DNA of 64,000 nt from Prevotella veroralis DSM 19559 = JCM 6290 (GCF_000377625.1 NZ_KB898325.1:186001-250000), one strand, 5' to 3'. Positions 1 to 9,694 are shown, counted from the stretch's first letter. Program-made: numbers and translations. Notes: generated by a model not told the origin, from the letters alone.

Positions 1-1101
1 TTATTAGCTGACTATAAATATAAACCTAATGCACAGAATGAATGGCTAATAGGTGCTAAGACTTCATTGATAAAGAGTGATAATATCTTTCTTTTTAAAA
101 AGAATGGGCTAATAGACTCACAACGTTCAAACAGATTTAAGTACAACGAAGATAATATTGAGACTTATGCGCAATACACACTCTCTTTGAATAAACTAGA
201 GTTAAGTACTGGTCTACGTATGGAGTATATGTATACCAATAATAAGCTGCACTCTTATGCTAACCAGTTGATAGAAGAAAATAATCGAAAGAAGTTGAAT
301 CTATTCCCCAATATGTCTGTTTCTTATGCTTTCAATGATAAGAACAAAGTAGCTCTTTTATACAGCAGGCGACAAGATAAACCTCGGTATGAAGATCTAA
401 ATCCTTTTGAATATTTATTAGATGAGTTATCTTATTGGAAAGGCAATCCCTTTCTTAAGCCTCAGATAAGCAATAAGATTATACTGAACTATACATGGAG
501 TAGTTTATCTTTAAGCTTATATTATAATAAGCTAGATGATTACTTTACGTCACTTACTGATGTGTTTGAGCATAATAAGACGATAATGACAACTAAAAAT
601 ATAGGGACACAACAGCAAATAGGACTAGAAGCGGTCTATTCTAAGCGTCTTACTTCATGGTGGGATATCAACTCCAACATTGGATTTTACTATTTTGATA
701 ATAAGTTGAATTACGAGAACTATAAGCAAGAATATAAACGTCCATCATGTTTCTTATCCGCAAACAATAATTTTCATTTACCTTTAGGTATCGACCTAGA
801 GCTTTCAGGACGATACTATTCAAAACGTCAAGGAGGAAGTTATGAAGTGAATAAGTCAACTGGTGGTATTGATTTAGACTTAAATAAATCATGGAATAAT
901 AATCGTTTCCGCCTTTCACTATTGATGACTGATCTGTTACATACAGAGCGTTGGGATAGCTATGGAATAAAAAATAGCTTGAATCTCTCATCTTGGGGAT
1001 ATGGAGAAAGTCGGAAGATCATGTTGCGTTTCACTTATAGTGTTGGTAAACAAAAGTTTGAAAAAGAAGAAAAGAATCTTGAAGAATTAAAGCGATTGTA
1101 A
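1..1101 (+). CDS. Outer-membrane beta-barrel protein, C-terminal part (5' end outside window)
   Basis: The frame is open from base 1, so this is the last 366 codons of a larger gene. It has many alternating aromatic and polar strands typical of a TonB-dependent-receptor-like barrel. The segment YSRRQDKPRYEDLNPF matches the motif seen in the outer membrane protein beta-barrel family (PF14905-like), whose members act as outer-membrane receptors or transporters. The N-terminal plug or carboxypeptidase-like region would lie upstream of the window. The C-terminus is followed by charged residues rather than a terminal aromatic. The substrate cannot be told from this part. Confidence 0.8.
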   Translation, partial: LLADYKYKPNAQNEWLIGAKTSLIKSDNIFLFKKNGLIDSQRSNRFKYNEDNIETYAQYTLSLNKLELSTGLRMEYMYTNNKLHSYANQLIEENNRKKLNLFPNMSVSYAFNDKNKVALLYSRRQDKPRYEDLNPFEYLLDELSYWKGNPFLKPQISNKIILNYTWSSLSLSLYYNKLDDYFTSLTDVFEHNKTIMTTKNIGTQQQIGLEAVYSKRLTSWWDINSNIGFYYFDNKLNYENYKQEYKRPSCFLSANNNFHLPLGIDLELSGRYYSKRQGGSYEVNKSTGGIDLDLNKSWNNNRFRLSLLMTDLLHTERWDSYGIKNSLNLSSWGYGESRKIMLRFTYSVGKQKFEKEEKNLEELKRL

Positions 1102-1208
1102 CTCCTTAATCCTCTTAGAAATCTTTACTTTCGTAGTAGGTTATACTGATAGAGTTCTTACTGATTCTCAAAGAACATATCATCCAAACCTAATAAAGAA
1201 GAAACCAA

Positions 1209-1616
1209 ATGAAGAGATTTATATTCATATTATTTCTATTTTTAGTGACGGGTACGACTATAACTCAAGCATTCAGTAGCTTTCAAAATGATTTCGTAGA
1301 AAATGAAAAGAAAGTCTACACAGTTGTTGAAGAGATGCCAAGCTTTAAAGGTAACGTTAATACTTGGTTAATATCTCACCTTCGTTTTTCCAAACGGACA
1401 ATTAGAGAAGGAGTATATGGAAGAGTGATGGTAAAGTTTATTGTAAAGTCAGATGGCAGATTGTCTGATTTTAGTATTTACAGAAGCACTAACCATGAGC
1501 TTGATACGAAAGTACTTCGTGTAATAAAGAAGATGCCTAAATGGAATCCAGGAAAGCATAACGGGATTCCCGTCTCATGCTATTATATCTTACCCATCGT
1601 TTTTTGCCCACAATAA
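1209..1616 (+). CDS. Small exported TonB C-terminal domain protein
   Basis: A 135-residue protein with a hydrophobic N-terminal segment (about residues 4-21) that looks like a signal peptide or anchor. Residues about 50-133 carry a TonB_C-like fold: GRVMVKFIVKSDGRLSDF, then a Leu-Asp-x-x-Val-Leu-Arg-Val helix and a W-x-PG-K turn. It lacks the long proline-rich spacer of a full TonB, so it is more like the short TonB-family proteins that accumulate in Bacteroidota. It lies 107 bp after the barrel gene on the same strand, but a functional link is only inferred. Confidence 0.75.
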   Translation: MKRFIFILFLFLVTGTTITQAFSSFQNDFVENEKKVYTVVEEMPSFKGNVNTWLISHLRFSKRTIREGVYGRVMVKFIVKSDGRLSDFSIYRSTNHELDTKVLRVIKKMPKWNPGKHNGIPVSCYYILPIVFCPQ

Positions 1617-1773
1617 TAATCCTATATATTGATAGATATGAAAAGGAGGTAAACAATAAGTAACAGTGTTTACCTCCCGTTTGTTTTAAGATAAAATAGT
1701 TTTTTAGGATAAATAACTTAGAGTACAGTCTATAAACCAACTTATTTACTCTTCATTTATACTTTAATTTGGA

Positions 1774-2060
1774 CATCAATTGAATTTATACTTAAACATC
1801 AATCATACTTTAAGTTAATGTGCGATGTTCTACACGTTTGTATAATCTATTATACACGTTTGTATAATTGATTATACACGTTTGTATAAAAGGCTATACA
1901 AACTTGTATAAAGTCGTTTATCAAGTATAAGGGCGAATGTTGTTTAAGTTAAAGTATGGTTGGCTTCTACCTTAAAGTACGATTGTCGTTTAAGTATAGG
2001 TACGATCGTTGTTTAAGTTAGAGTAGGATAATCGGCTAAATATACTGTAAAAGGTCGATT
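1774..2060. repeat. Intergenic array A: 22-bp units flanked by 23-bp units
   Basis: The 615-bp gap between the TonB-C gene and dapA holds two interleaved periodic repeats. Four 22-bp units start at 1831, 1853, 1875 and 1897. Three have the core TACACGTTTGTATAA and the fourth is close to its reverse complement (TACAAACTTGTATA). To the right, six units with core AAGTTAAAGTACGATTGT start at 1923, 1946, 1969, 1992, 2015 and 2038, exactly 23 bp apart. Two more 23-bp units at about 1774 and 1797 are in the opposite orientation. The set therefore reads as inverted units, a 22-bp core, then direct units. The same arrangement recurs at 21.9 kb and near 58 kb. No open reading frame or known RNA is visible here. 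Confidence 0.85.
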
Positions 2061-2097
2061 CATTTTTGTTACCCTGATAAGATAAAAGGAGTAATCC

Positions 2098-2128
2098 TTT
2101 GATGATTGGTAATTAATTATTATATTTG
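2098..2128 (+). promoter_or_regulatory. Bacteroidota-type promoter for dapA
   Basis: TTTG at 2098-2101, a 19-bp spacer, then TATATTTG at 2121-2128 fit the -33/-7 consensus of Bacteroidota. It predicts a leader of roughly 95 bases before the dapA start. Confidence 0.7.
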
Positions 2129-2231
2129 CAACAACATTAAAATTATCTCTTAGACCATATATAGGATATAAGCTACAATATACTTAGCATTGGCGGGTAA
2201 TTGTAGAAGGTCTCTTTAAGACAGTTTTACT

Positions 2232-3116
2232 ATGCAGAATGTTTTTCATGGATTAGGTATAGCCTTAATTACTCCATTTAAAGAAGATGGTAGTATAGAT
2301 TATGACGCACTTGTGAGTCTAGTTGAATATCAATTAGCTAATGGTGCTGATTTCTTTTGTATTTTAGCGACAACAGGCGAGGCTCCTTGTTTGACTCGTG
2401 AAGAAAAGGATGAGTTGACACGTGTTGTAAAGAAGGTGGTTAATGGTCGTGTACCTATCTTGAAGTATTGCGGTGGGAATAATACAGTAGCTGTTGTAGA
2501 TGAGATAAAGACGACAGACTGGCAGGGTATTGATGGTATTCTAAGTATCTGTCCTTATTACAACAAACCAAGTCAGGAGGGACTTTACCAGCACTTCAAG
2601 GCTATTGCGCAAGCTAGTCCTTTACCCATCGTCATGTATAACGTGCCTGGTAGAGTAGGTGTGAATATGACGGCAGAGACAACTGTACGTATTGCGTCAG
2701 AGTTCGATAATGTGGTCGCTATTAAAGAAGCATCAGGGAATTTAGAGCAGGTTGATGAGATTATCAAGAATAAGCCTAAGCACTTTGAGGTTATTAGTGG
2801 CGATGATGCTTTGACATTCCCAATGATTGCCAGTGGTGCAGTTGGTGTTATCTCGGTTATTGGCAATGCACTTCCTAAGGAGTTCTCTCGTATGATTCGT
2901 CTTGAGTTTAATGGAGAGTATGAGCCAGCAAGAAAGATACATCATCAGTTCACAGAGTTATATAAACTTCTCTTTGTAGATGGTAATCCTGCTGGTTGTA
3001 AGGCGCTGTTGAATGATATGGGAATGATAGAGAATGTGCTCCGTCTTCCTTTGGTTCCAACGCGCATAGAGACAAAGCAGAAGATGAATGAAATTCTGAA
3101 GGGATTGAGAATCTAA
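2232..3116 (+). CDS. dapA: 4-hydroxy-tetrahydrodipicolinate synthase
   Basis: Condenses pyruvate with aspartate semialdehyde in the diaminopimelate/lysine pathway in the cytoplasm. The 294 residues are full length for the class I aldolase family. Visible features are the ATTGE substrate loop (46-50), the proton-relay tyrosine in YYNKP (Tyr110), Tyr136 in MYNVPGR, and the Schiff-base Lys165 in VAIKEASGN. The ATG start follows a strong promoter at 2098-2128, and a hairpin terminator follows the stop. It appears to be a single-gene unit. Confidence 0.97.
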   Translation: MQNVFHGLGIALITPFKEDGSIDYDALVSLVEYQLANGADFFCILATTGEAPCLTREEKDELTRVVKKVVNGRVPILKYCGGNNTVAVVDEIKTTDWQGIDGILSICPYYNKPSQEGLYQHFKAIAQASPLPIVMYNVPGRVGVNMTAETTVRIASEFDNVVAIKEASGNLEQVDEIIKNKPKHFEVISGDDALTFPMIASGAVGVISVIGNALPKEFSRMIRLEFNGEYEPARKIHHQFTELYKLLFVDGNPAGCKALLNDMGMIENVLRLPLVPTRIETKQKMNEILKGLRI

Positions 3117-3141
3117 GTTGATCGACTTAACAATAAAAAGC

Positions 3142-3179
3142 AAAAAAGAGATGGAACGATAATGTTCTATCTCTTTTTA
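3142..3179 (+). terminator. Terminator after dapA
   Basis: GAGATGGAAC pairs with GTTCTATCTC (one G-U) around a short loop, with flanking A and T runs. It lies 25 bp after the dapA stop and could act on both strands, serving convergent pyrF as well. Confidence 0.75.
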
Positions 3180-3310
3180 TGGTTCTATTAGCTGGATGAT
3201 AGTCTAATGTTTGCAACAATCTGTTTTATTGTTCGTTTGTATAAGCCCTCAACTTTTTCTTGGTAAGTTCGTCAGCTTATGTGTTGAATCTTTTGGGGCT
3301 TTATGTTGGC

Positions 3311-4135
3311 TTATTTGATAGCTTCTAACTCAATAGCCATTTCTTGTTGCAATTCCTTCGCCTTCTGAGCTGCCATCTCTGCGAAGTCTTTGTCCTTGCC
3401 AGCGTAAATGATACCACGAGAAGAATTGACAAGCAAACCGCAGTCCTTTGTCATTCCATATTTACATACCTCTTGCAAGCTACCACCTTGTGCACCGACG
3501 CCTGGTACTAAGAGGAAGTGGTTAGGAGCTATGCGACGAATGTCCTCAAACATTTTGCCTTGTGTTGCACCAACTACATACATGAGGTTCTCTGTGGTTC
3601 CCCATTCTTGCGACTTCTTTAATACCTTCTCAAAGAGTTGTTCGCCTTGTTGATCTTCTGTTAATTGGAAGTCGTGACTACCTTTATTGCTAGTGAGTGC
3701 GAGAAGGATAACCCACTTACCATCGTACTCAAGGAAGGGCTTCACACTGTCTTCACCCATGTAAGGGGCAACCGTGACGGAGTCAAGGTTATACTCCTCA
3801 AAGAAGGTCTGGGCATACATCTTAGAGGTATTGCCAATGTCACCACGCTTTGCATCGGCAATGATAAAGTGATTAGGGTGATTCTCCTTTAAATACTTGA
3901 TAGTCTTTTCGAAAGCAACCATACCTTTGAGCCCGTAGCACTCATAGAAAGCAAGGTTGGGCTTATAAGCAACGCAATAAGGTGCTGTTGCATCGATGAT
4001 TGCTTTGTTGAAAGCAAAGATAGGATCCTCCTCCTTTTTCAAGTGTTCAGGGATTTTATTGATGTCAGTGTCCAGTCCGACACACAAAAAAGTCTTCTTA
4101 AAGAAGATCTCGTTGATTAGTTGTTGTCTGTTCAT
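3311..4135 (-). CDS. pyrF: Orotidine 5'-phosphate decarboxylase (type 2)
   Basis: Converts OMP to UMP, the last step of de novo pyrimidine synthesis. At 274 residues it matches the longer type 2 PyrF subfamily. The catalytic motif [11 protein letters not shown] lies at about 94-104 with Lys96, and the phosphate-binding end is PGVGAQGG followed by NSSRGI. It is the last gene of the minus-strand run that begins at phoH, but a strong hairpin at 4171-4226 separates it from the gene upstream, so it may have its own promoter. Confidence 0.97.
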   Translation of the reverse strand: MNRQQLINEIFFKKTFLCVGLDTDINKIPEHLKKEEDPIFAFNKAIIDATAPYCVAYKPNLAFYECYGLKGMVAFEKTIKYLKENHPNHFIIADAKRGDIGNTSKMYAQTFFEEYNLDSVTVAPYMGEDSVKPFLEYDGKWVILLALTSNKGSHDFQLTEDQQGEQLFEKVLKKSQEWGTTENLMYVVGATQGKMFEDIRRIAPNHFLLVPGVGAQGGSLQEVCKYGMTKDCGLLVNSSRGIIYAGKDKDFAEMAAQKAKELQQEMAIELEAIK

Positions 4136-4170
4136 ATTAGGTGTTTAATTAATTATCCTAAGGAAAGAAA

Positions 4171-4226
4171 AGACACCCTCGTTAGTCCCACACGGTTTAT
4201 CGTGTTTCGGACAAACGAGGGTGTCT
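4171..4226. terminator. Hairpin terminator upstream of pyrF
   Basis: A perfect 13-bp stem, AGACACCCTCGTT with AACGAGGGTGTCT. It lies downstream of the membrane-protein gene ending at 4268 and just before the pyrF start, so it most likely ends the prfA transcript. A similar stem occurs at 22198-22233. Confidence 0.7.
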
Positions 4227-4267
4227 GTCCCTACCTTTATCTCTTCTTATCTTGTTAGATTCATTAT

Positions 4268-4750
4268 TTATTCTTGTTCTAATGGCTTAGAAGTAGAAGT
4301 GGAGACATGCCATACGCCAAACAATATACCAAGTAGAGATGCAACGACTGTAGATATCATCATCGTTTGGTTTATACTATCTGCAAAATGAACCAAAAGG
4401 AGTGTTGAACCGCATAAGATGATTGCAGCAATAATTGCACATATAATTGATGCAAGTTTCTTCTTAGTCCTTGCTACTGGTGTTGTTGCAGTCATTGCCA
4501 CAACAAGCATAGCATACTTTGCAAATAAGAAGAAGCAATTAACGATGATACTAACAGTACTTGCTTCATCGAAGTTTGATAAGATACGGCGAACAATGAA
4601 CCCATAAGCAAGCTGGATGATGAGCATAGCAATAAGTCCTGCTGGCAATGTGAGTAGCCATCTAAGTGCAGGGTTCCATGTTTTGACCAATCTTAAATCA
4701 TAGTTTTCATCAATGTCTAACTTACCTGGCTTTTTTTGTTTTGTCTCCAT
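4268..4750 (-). CDS. Four-helix membrane protein of unknown function
   Basis: A 160-residue protein that I do not recognise. It has a polar N-terminus with lysines, then four hydrophobic segments at about 31-53, 66-88, 100-122 and 129-148, so it is an inner-membrane protein with both ends probably cytoplasmic. No catalytic motif is visible. It starts 21 bp after the prfA stop and is likely co-transcribed with it; a terminator follows. Confidence 0.75.
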   Translation of the reverse strand: METKQKKPGKLDIDENYDLRLVKTWNPALRWLLTLPAGLIAMLIIQLAYGFIVRRILSNFDEASTVSIIVNCFFLFAKYAMLVVAMTATTPVARTKKKLASIICAIIAAIILCGSTLLLVHFADSINQTMMISTVVASLLGILFGVWHVSTSTSKPLEQE

Positions 4751-4771
4751 TCTGTAATGTTTTAAAGTGTT

Positions 4772-5884
4772 TTATAATTCGTTCTCTTTTAACTTCTCTG
4801 CGTTCTCTGCAACAGTCAGTGCATCAATCATCTCTTGAATCTCACCATTCATGAATCCTTGTAAGTCATGAGTTGTAAAACCTATACGATGATCGGTGAC
4901 ACGTCCTTGTGGGAAGTTATAAGTACGTATCTTGGCACTACGATCACCAGTAGAAACGAGAGTCTTACGACGTGACGCAATATCATCAATATACTTTTGG
5001 TGTTCGTGATCATATATATAGGTATAAAGGCGACTCAAAGCACGCTCTTTATTCTTTGGCTGGTCGCGGGTCTCAGTACATTCAATAAGGATCTCCTCAA
5101 CCTCACCAGTATTAGGATTCTTCCATGGGTAACGCAAGCGCACACCAGACTCAACCTTATTGACATTCTGACCACCAGCACCACTCGAACGGAAGGTATC
5201 CCATTTGATATCTCCTTCGTTAATATTTACTTCAAACTTATCAGCTTCAGGTAACACAGCTACTGTAGCTGCTGATGTGTGCATACGTCCTTGTGTCTCT
5301 GTCGCTGGTATACGTTGTACACGGTGCACGCCTGACTCATACTTCAGTGTTCCGTAAACGTTCTCACCTTCTACAGCGAAATCTATCTCTTTAAAGCCGC
5401 CTACAGCACCTTCGGATACAGATGTTATTGATAGCTTCCAACCTTTCTTATCGCAATAACGTTTGTACATATTGAAGAGGTCGCCTGCGAAGAGTGCTGC
5501 CTCATCACCACCAGCTCCACCACGAATCTCCATCTGGACATTCTTTGCGTCTTCTGGATCCTTTGGTACAAGTAGAATCTTAATTTCTTCTTCAAGTCTT
5601 GGCTGTAGTTCCTCATTCTCTGCGAGTTCCTCACGTGCCATCTCTTTCATCTCTGCATCACTCTCGTTAGCGATGATATCCTTTGCCTCCTTAATGGTTG
5701 TAAGGCAAGTGATGTAACGCTTGCGAGCATCCATAATGTCGCCAAGATCCTTATATTCCTTTGTCAGCTTAACGTAGCGTGACTGGTCTGCTATAACACT
5801 CGGGTCAGTAATGAGTGTTGATACCTCTTCATAACGGGCTTCTAGTCCGTCAAGTTTCTGTAATATGTTGTTGTTATCGATCAT
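4772..5884 (-). CDS. prfA: Peptide chain release factor 1
   Basis: Recognises UAA and UAG stop codons and triggers peptide release on the ribosome. The 370-residue length is normal. The PxT-type recognition tripeptide is PAT at 193-195 (in RIPATETQGR), typical of RF1, and the peptidyl-tRNA hydrolysis motif GGQ is at 237-239 in SSGAGGQNVNK. It lies 20 bp after the HARE-HTH gene in the minus-strand run. RF1 is the factor that reads UAG, the codon that interrupts the ABC-F gene at 31005. Confidence 0.98.
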   Translation of the reverse strand: MIDNNNILQKLDGLEARYEEVSTLITDPSVIADQSRYVKLTKEYKDLGDIMDARKRYITCLTTIKEAKDIIANESDAEMKEMAREELAENEELQPRLEEEIKILLVPKDPEDAKNVQMEIRGGAGGDEAALFAGDLFNMYKRYCDKKGWKLSITSVSEGAVGGFKEIDFAVEGENVYGTLKYESGVHRVQRIPATETQGRMHTSAATVAVLPEADKFEVNINEGDIKWDTFRSSGAGGQNVNKVESGVRLRYPWKNPNTGEVEEILIECTETRDQPKNKERALSRLYTYIYDHEHQKYIDDIASRRKTLVSTGDRSAKIRTYNFPQGRVTDHRIGFTTHDLQGFMNGEIQEMIDALTVAENAEKLKENEL

Positions 5885-5904
5885 AATCTTTATGGGTGGA
5901 GTTA

Positions 5905-6873
5905 TTATACATCTTCCGTAAATTCTTCTTCGGTAGTTGGAATATGCTTATCTATACAATGTTCCTGTATCTCTTTATCCGACTTAGGATATTTATCACA
6001 AATATTTTCCAATGCAGCTTTAGAAGCCGTAAAATGTTTCTCGTCTGCCGTTAATGTAGCCTCAACAGACTTAATGAAATCTTTAAAGTTAGGATTAATT
6101 TCACAAAGCTTACTAACTGTTTTAAAGTCTATTTGTCGGTCTTTAGCTTCTAACCAGATTTGACTCTCGTATGGATTAGATTTCAATAGAATGAAACCAA
6201 TGCCAAAGGAATGATTAAGACGTGCGAGTTCTTCTTTAAGATCTCTATTGATCTCAAATGCAACGAGATATCCTTTGTTAGCCCAACTAGAGTTAGAAAC
6301 GGCTTGAAAGAAACATTTCTTTAGCTCATAATCATTATCAATCCTACGTTTTAATTCGTATGAATACAGTTGTAGAGAGTCTTTCTTGCTTATAGCTTTG
6401 AACAATGAATTGCTAATTGTATTTGTTTGTTCAACAAACCTTACTCCAATGATGTCTGGATGTATCCATTTCTGATGTTCATCATCTTTCTTAGACTTCT
6501 CATGGAAGATAGTCTTTGCCATAATCCCTTGATGATGTAAAAAGCAGCAAAGGAGTGGATGAAGATCTCGTTCATGAAAGGTTATATTGGATGTACCGAT
6601 TTGTGCTTGTGTGGCAGTTATATTTTCTATATTCTTAGAATATTCACTAAGATAATAACAGTATATATTCTTCTCATTTTTAAAACGTCCAATACGAGTA
6701 TCTCCCTTTTTTGCCATTGTAACTAAATTGGCGGACACAGTTGCATCCGGTGTCTTAGCTTTTGTGTTAAACTGAAAGATACCTTTATCTATTATATTTT
6801 GATAGACCTCTTTCGCTTGTGCTCCTTGGGGAAAGTCCTTCAAACTTACTAGTATGGCTTCTTTTATTGTCAT
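5905..6873 (-). CDS. HARE-HTH protein with a nuclease-like C-terminal domain (COG2958-like)
   Basis: About 322 residues from the preferred ATG at 6873. The frame also allows an ATG at 6903, but that would overlap purM by 26 bp, and the HARE-HTH fold normally begins MTIKEAIL. Residues 1-85 form the winged-helix HARE-HTH, a DNA-associating domain. The rest resembles the COG2958 endonuclease-like domain: HPDIIGV supplies Asp140, YELK supplies Glu173 and Lys175, and FFQAVSNSSWANKGYLVAFE follows. This D...ExK spacing fits a PD-(D/E)xK nuclease. Function is inferred only; the family has been proposed to act on modified or damaged DNA. It sits unexpectedly between purM and prfA. Confidence 0.75.
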   Translation of the reverse strand: MTIKEAILVSLKDFPQGAQAKEVYQNIIDKGIFQFNTKAKTPDATVSANLVTMAKKGDTRIGRFKNEKNIYCYYLSEYSKNIENITATQAQIGTSNITFHERDLHPLLCCFLHHQGIMAKTIFHEKSKKDDEHQKWIHPDIIGVRFVEQTNTISNSLFKAISKKDSLQLYSYELKRRIDNDYELKKCFFQAVSNSSWANKGYLVAFEINRDLKEELARLNHSFGIGFILLKSNPYESQIWLEAKDRQIDFKTVSKLCEINPNFKDFIKSVEATLTADEKHFTASKAALENICDKYPKSDKEIQEHCIDKHIPTTEEEFTEDV

Positions 6874-6877
6874 GATA

Positions 6878-8041
6878 TTAATATTCAAATGTTCCGAACT
6901 CACTCTTTATCGTTAGGCTACGTTTCCTTTCTTCTATGTGTCCAATGACTTGTGCATCAATATTAAAGGACTTACTAATAGCAATAACCTGTTCAGCAAC
7001 TTCCGGGCGAACATAGATCTCCATACGATGCCCCATATTGAACACCTGATACATCTCCTTCCAATCAGTACCGCTACAATCTTTAATAGCACGAAAGAGA
7101 GGGGGAACTGGGAACATGTTATCTTTAATAACACGACAATTCTCACCAACAAAGTGTAGAACCTTTGTTTGTGCACCACCAGTACAATGTACCATACCAT
7201 GTACTTCAGGGCGCAACTCATCAAGTAATCTCTTGATAACAGGAGCGTAGGTGCGAGTAGGAGAGAGTACTAACTCACCTGCATTAACAGGACTCCCTTC
7301 AACAGAATCAGTTAGTTTGTATTTACCACTATAAACTAATTCTTCTGGTACTGCATGGTCATAACTCTCAGGATAATTCTCTGCTAGATATTTAGCAAAA
7401 ACATCATGACGTGCAGATGTTAAACCGTTGCTTCCCATACCGCCATTATAACGTTTCTCATAGGTTGCCTGACCTGTAGATGAAAGACCAACAATGACGT
7501 CACCTGGACGAATATTCGCATTGTCGATAACATCCTTACGACGCATACGGCAAGTAACTGTTGAATCAACGATAATTGTACGAACAAGGTCGCCTACATC
7601 TGCTGTTTCGCCACCAGTAGGGTAGATACCTATTCCCATCTTACGCATATCAGCAAGTAACTCATCGGTTCCGTTAATGATAGCTGAAATTACCTCGCCT
7701 GGTACAAGCATCTTATTACGACCAATCGTTGAACTAACAAGGATATTATCTACTGCACCCACACAAAGCAAGTCATCTGTGTTCATGACGATAGCATCTT
7801 GTGCTATACCACGCCATACACTTAAATCACCTGTCTCTTTCCAGTACATATAAGCTAGAGAAGACTTTGTGCCAGCTCCATCAGCATGCATAATGTTACA
7901 ATACTCAGGATCACCACCAAGGATATCTGGAATAATCTTACAAAAAGCTTGTGGGTAGAGTCCTTTATCAATGTTCTTGATGGCATTATGCACATCTTCT
8001 TTGGCAGCACTTACGCCGCGCATCATGTATCTGTTGTCCAT
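6878..8041 (-). CDS. purM: Phosphoribosylformylglycinamidine cyclo-ligase (AIR synthase)
   Basis: Closes the imidazole ring to give AIR in purine synthesis. The 387 residues resemble the longer Bacteroidota-type PurM. The N-terminal HADGAGTKSSLAY loop and the TGGETADVGD loop are the ATP and FGAR-binding signatures of the PurM fold, and a C-terminal GHMGHR-like segment (VFNMGHRMEIYV) is present. It lies 73 bp after aroE and is followed almost at once by the HARE-HTH gene. Confidence 0.93.
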   Translation of the reverse strand: MDNRYMMRGVSAAKEDVHNAIKNIDKGLYPQAFCKIIPDILGGDPEYCNIMHADGAGTKSSLAYMYWKETGDLSVWRGIAQDAIVMNTDDLLCVGAVDNILVSSTIGRNKMLVPGEVISAIINGTDELLADMRKMGIGIYPTGGETADVGDLVRTIIVDSTVTCRMRRKDVIDNANIRPGDVIVGLSSTGQATYEKRYNGGMGSNGLTSARHDVFAKYLAENYPESYDHAVPEELVYSGKYKLTDSVEGSPVNAGELVLSPTRTYAPVIKRLLDELRPEVHGMVHCTGGAQTKVLHFVGENCRVIKDNMFPVPPLFRAIKDCSGTDWKEMYQVFNMGHRMEIYVRPEVAEQVIAISKSFNIDAQVIGHIEERKRSLTIKSEFGTFEY

Positions 8042-8114
8042 ATCTAAGGAATTGTCGTGTTGAGATTATCTATAACTTATGGTTGTATAAAGTAATATTA
8101 TTAATTGCGTTAAG

Positions 8115-8867
8115 CTAGCGCTGTTCCTTCCCATTCCAAAACTCCCAACTAGCAAATGCTTGCAGTAAGAGCATTTCTAAACCATTCTTTACAACTGCAC
8201 CTTGTTCACGTCCTTTTGTCATGAATAAGGTTTCGTCTGGATTGTAAAGTAGATCATATAATAAGGTGTGACTATCCATTGCTTCGTAGGGAAGTTTAGG
8301 ACATGAATCAACATTTGGGTACATACCTAGTGGAGTGCAATTCACAATAACATTGTACTCCCGAATAATGTCAGCTGTTATATCTTCGTAACATAAGATG
8401 CCATCACGTTTCGTACGAGAGACAAATTTTGTTTCTAGTCCAAGAGATCTTAGTCCAAATTCTATAGCTTTTGAAGCGCCACCAGTTCCTAGAATTAAGG
8501 CTTTCTTATGATGCCGCTCTAATAAAGGTTCTATACTACGTGTGAAGCCAATCACATCACTATTAAAACCTTTCAGTTGTGTCTTCTTCCCTTTGTGGGT
8601 GACTCGAATAACATTAACGGCTCCAATGGCTGTTGCTTCAGGACTAAGACTATCGAGATAAGGTATAACTTGTTCCTTATATGGGATAGTCACATTCAAT
8701 CCACGTAGTTCTGGATTGGAGTCTATAACCTCAATAAAGTCTTCTATAGATGGAATTTCAAAGTTAATGTAACGAGCATTGATGTTCTCATTATCAAACT
8801 TCTCATTGAAGTAGCCTATAGAAAAGGAATGTCCCAAAGGATAACCAATAAGTCCGTACTTATCCAT
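8115..8867 (-). CDS. aroE: Shikimate dehydrogenase
   Basis: Reduces 3-dehydroshikimate with NADPH in aromatic amino acid synthesis. The 250 residues form a compact member of the family. It has the substrate-binding start YGLIGYPLGHSFS (4-16), the catalytic Lys64 in NVTIPYKE, Asp104 in GFNSD, and the nucleotide loop GTGGASKA (127-134). The C-terminal Gln in LLLQAFASWEFW matches the family. It is in the minus-strand run between ubiE and purM. Confidence 0.95.
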   Translation of the reverse strand: MDKYGLIGYPLGHSFSIGYFNEKFDNENINARYINFEIPSIEDFIEVIDSNPELRGLNVTIPYKEQVIPYLDSLSPEATAIGAVNVIRVTHKGKKTQLKGFNSDVIGFTRSIEPLLERHHKKALILGTGGASKAIEFGLRSLGLETKFVSRTKRDGILCYEDITADIIREYNVIVNCTPLGMYPNVDSCPKLPYEAMDSHTLLYDLLYNPDETLFMTKGREQGAVVKNGLEMLLLQAFASWEFWNGKEQR

Positions 8868-8931
8868 GTTTTAAACTTGTTCTATGAGTTTGTATTTTGT
8901 GGGAGTAGGTCTATACCCTTGTATTATCTGC

Positions 8932-9666
8932 TTACTTTTCGGCCAGATACATCGTGCATATTCCGAATGTCAGTCGCTTGAAAGAGCTTTTGGCGAATCC
9001 TGCTTTGTGAAATATCTCCATCATCCGTTCGCCTTGTGGGAATGCCTCAACCGTCTTGTTGAGATACTCGTAAGCACTCTTATCTTTGGAGATAAACTTT
9101 GCATAATTGAGTAAGATGGTGTTGGAGTATATGCGGAAGAGTTGTTTCATTGGGAAGCTAACAGGCGTTGTCAGTTCTACAATACTCAAATGTCCACCTT
9201 TCTTTAATACACGACAAATCTCCGTAAGTCCTTTATCGAGATTTTGAAAGTTACGGATACCAAAGGCTGCAGTAACAGCATCAAATGTGTTATCAGGGAA
9301 AGATAAGTTGAGGCAATCCTCCTTTTGGAAAGAGATAACCTTGCTAAGTCCAGCCTTTTTGACCTTCTCACGTCCGATAGCCATCATACCTTCTGATATA
9401 TCAGCTCCGATAAGATGACTTGGAGAAAGTTCCCTTGCTGCAAGGATAGCAAAGTCTCCAGTACCAGTTGCTATGTCTAACATCAGTTGTGGATGATAAG
9501 GCTGTAATTGCTTAATAGCTTTCTTGCGCCACCCTTTGTCAATATCCCATGAGAGTCTATGATTCAGTGTGTCATAAGTAGGGGCAATCTTATCGAACAT
9601 CTCTTCAACAAGTTTGCCTTTATCTCCTTTACCATTATAGGGTATTATCTTTTCCTGTTCGTACAT
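8932..9666 (-). CDS. ubiE: Demethylmenaquinone methyltransferase
   Basis: Class I SAM-dependent methyltransferase of 244 residues that methylates demethylmenaquinone, giving the quinone used for anaerobic respiration. The SAM loop [13 protein letters not shown] is at 64-76. The family motif around [16 protein letters not shown] (24-39) and the segment [13 protein letters not shown] are diagnostic of UbiE/MenG. A terminator-like hairpin lies between this gene and upstream purC. As the organism should make menaquinone only, the menaquinone role is favoured. Confidence 0.95.
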   Translation of the reverse strand: MYEQEKIIPYNGKGDKGKLVEEMFDKIAPTYDTLNHRLSWDIDKGWRKKAIKQLQPYHPQLMLDIATGTGDFAILAARELSPSHLIGADISEGMMAIGREKVKKAGLSKVISFQKEDCLNLSFPDNTFDAVTAAFGIRNFQNLDKGLTEICRVLKKGGHLSIVELTTPVSFPMKQLFRIYSNTILLNYAKFISKDKSAYEYLNKTVEAFPQGERMMEIFHKAGFAKSSFKRLTFGICTMYLAEK

Positions 9667-9694
9667 ACTTTAATTAGGAAGTTAAGAAACTTAG

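Noticed and set aside
668..991. Antisense frame within the barrel gene
   Set aside because: It is a shadow of the real gene on the plus strand with no domain or start context.
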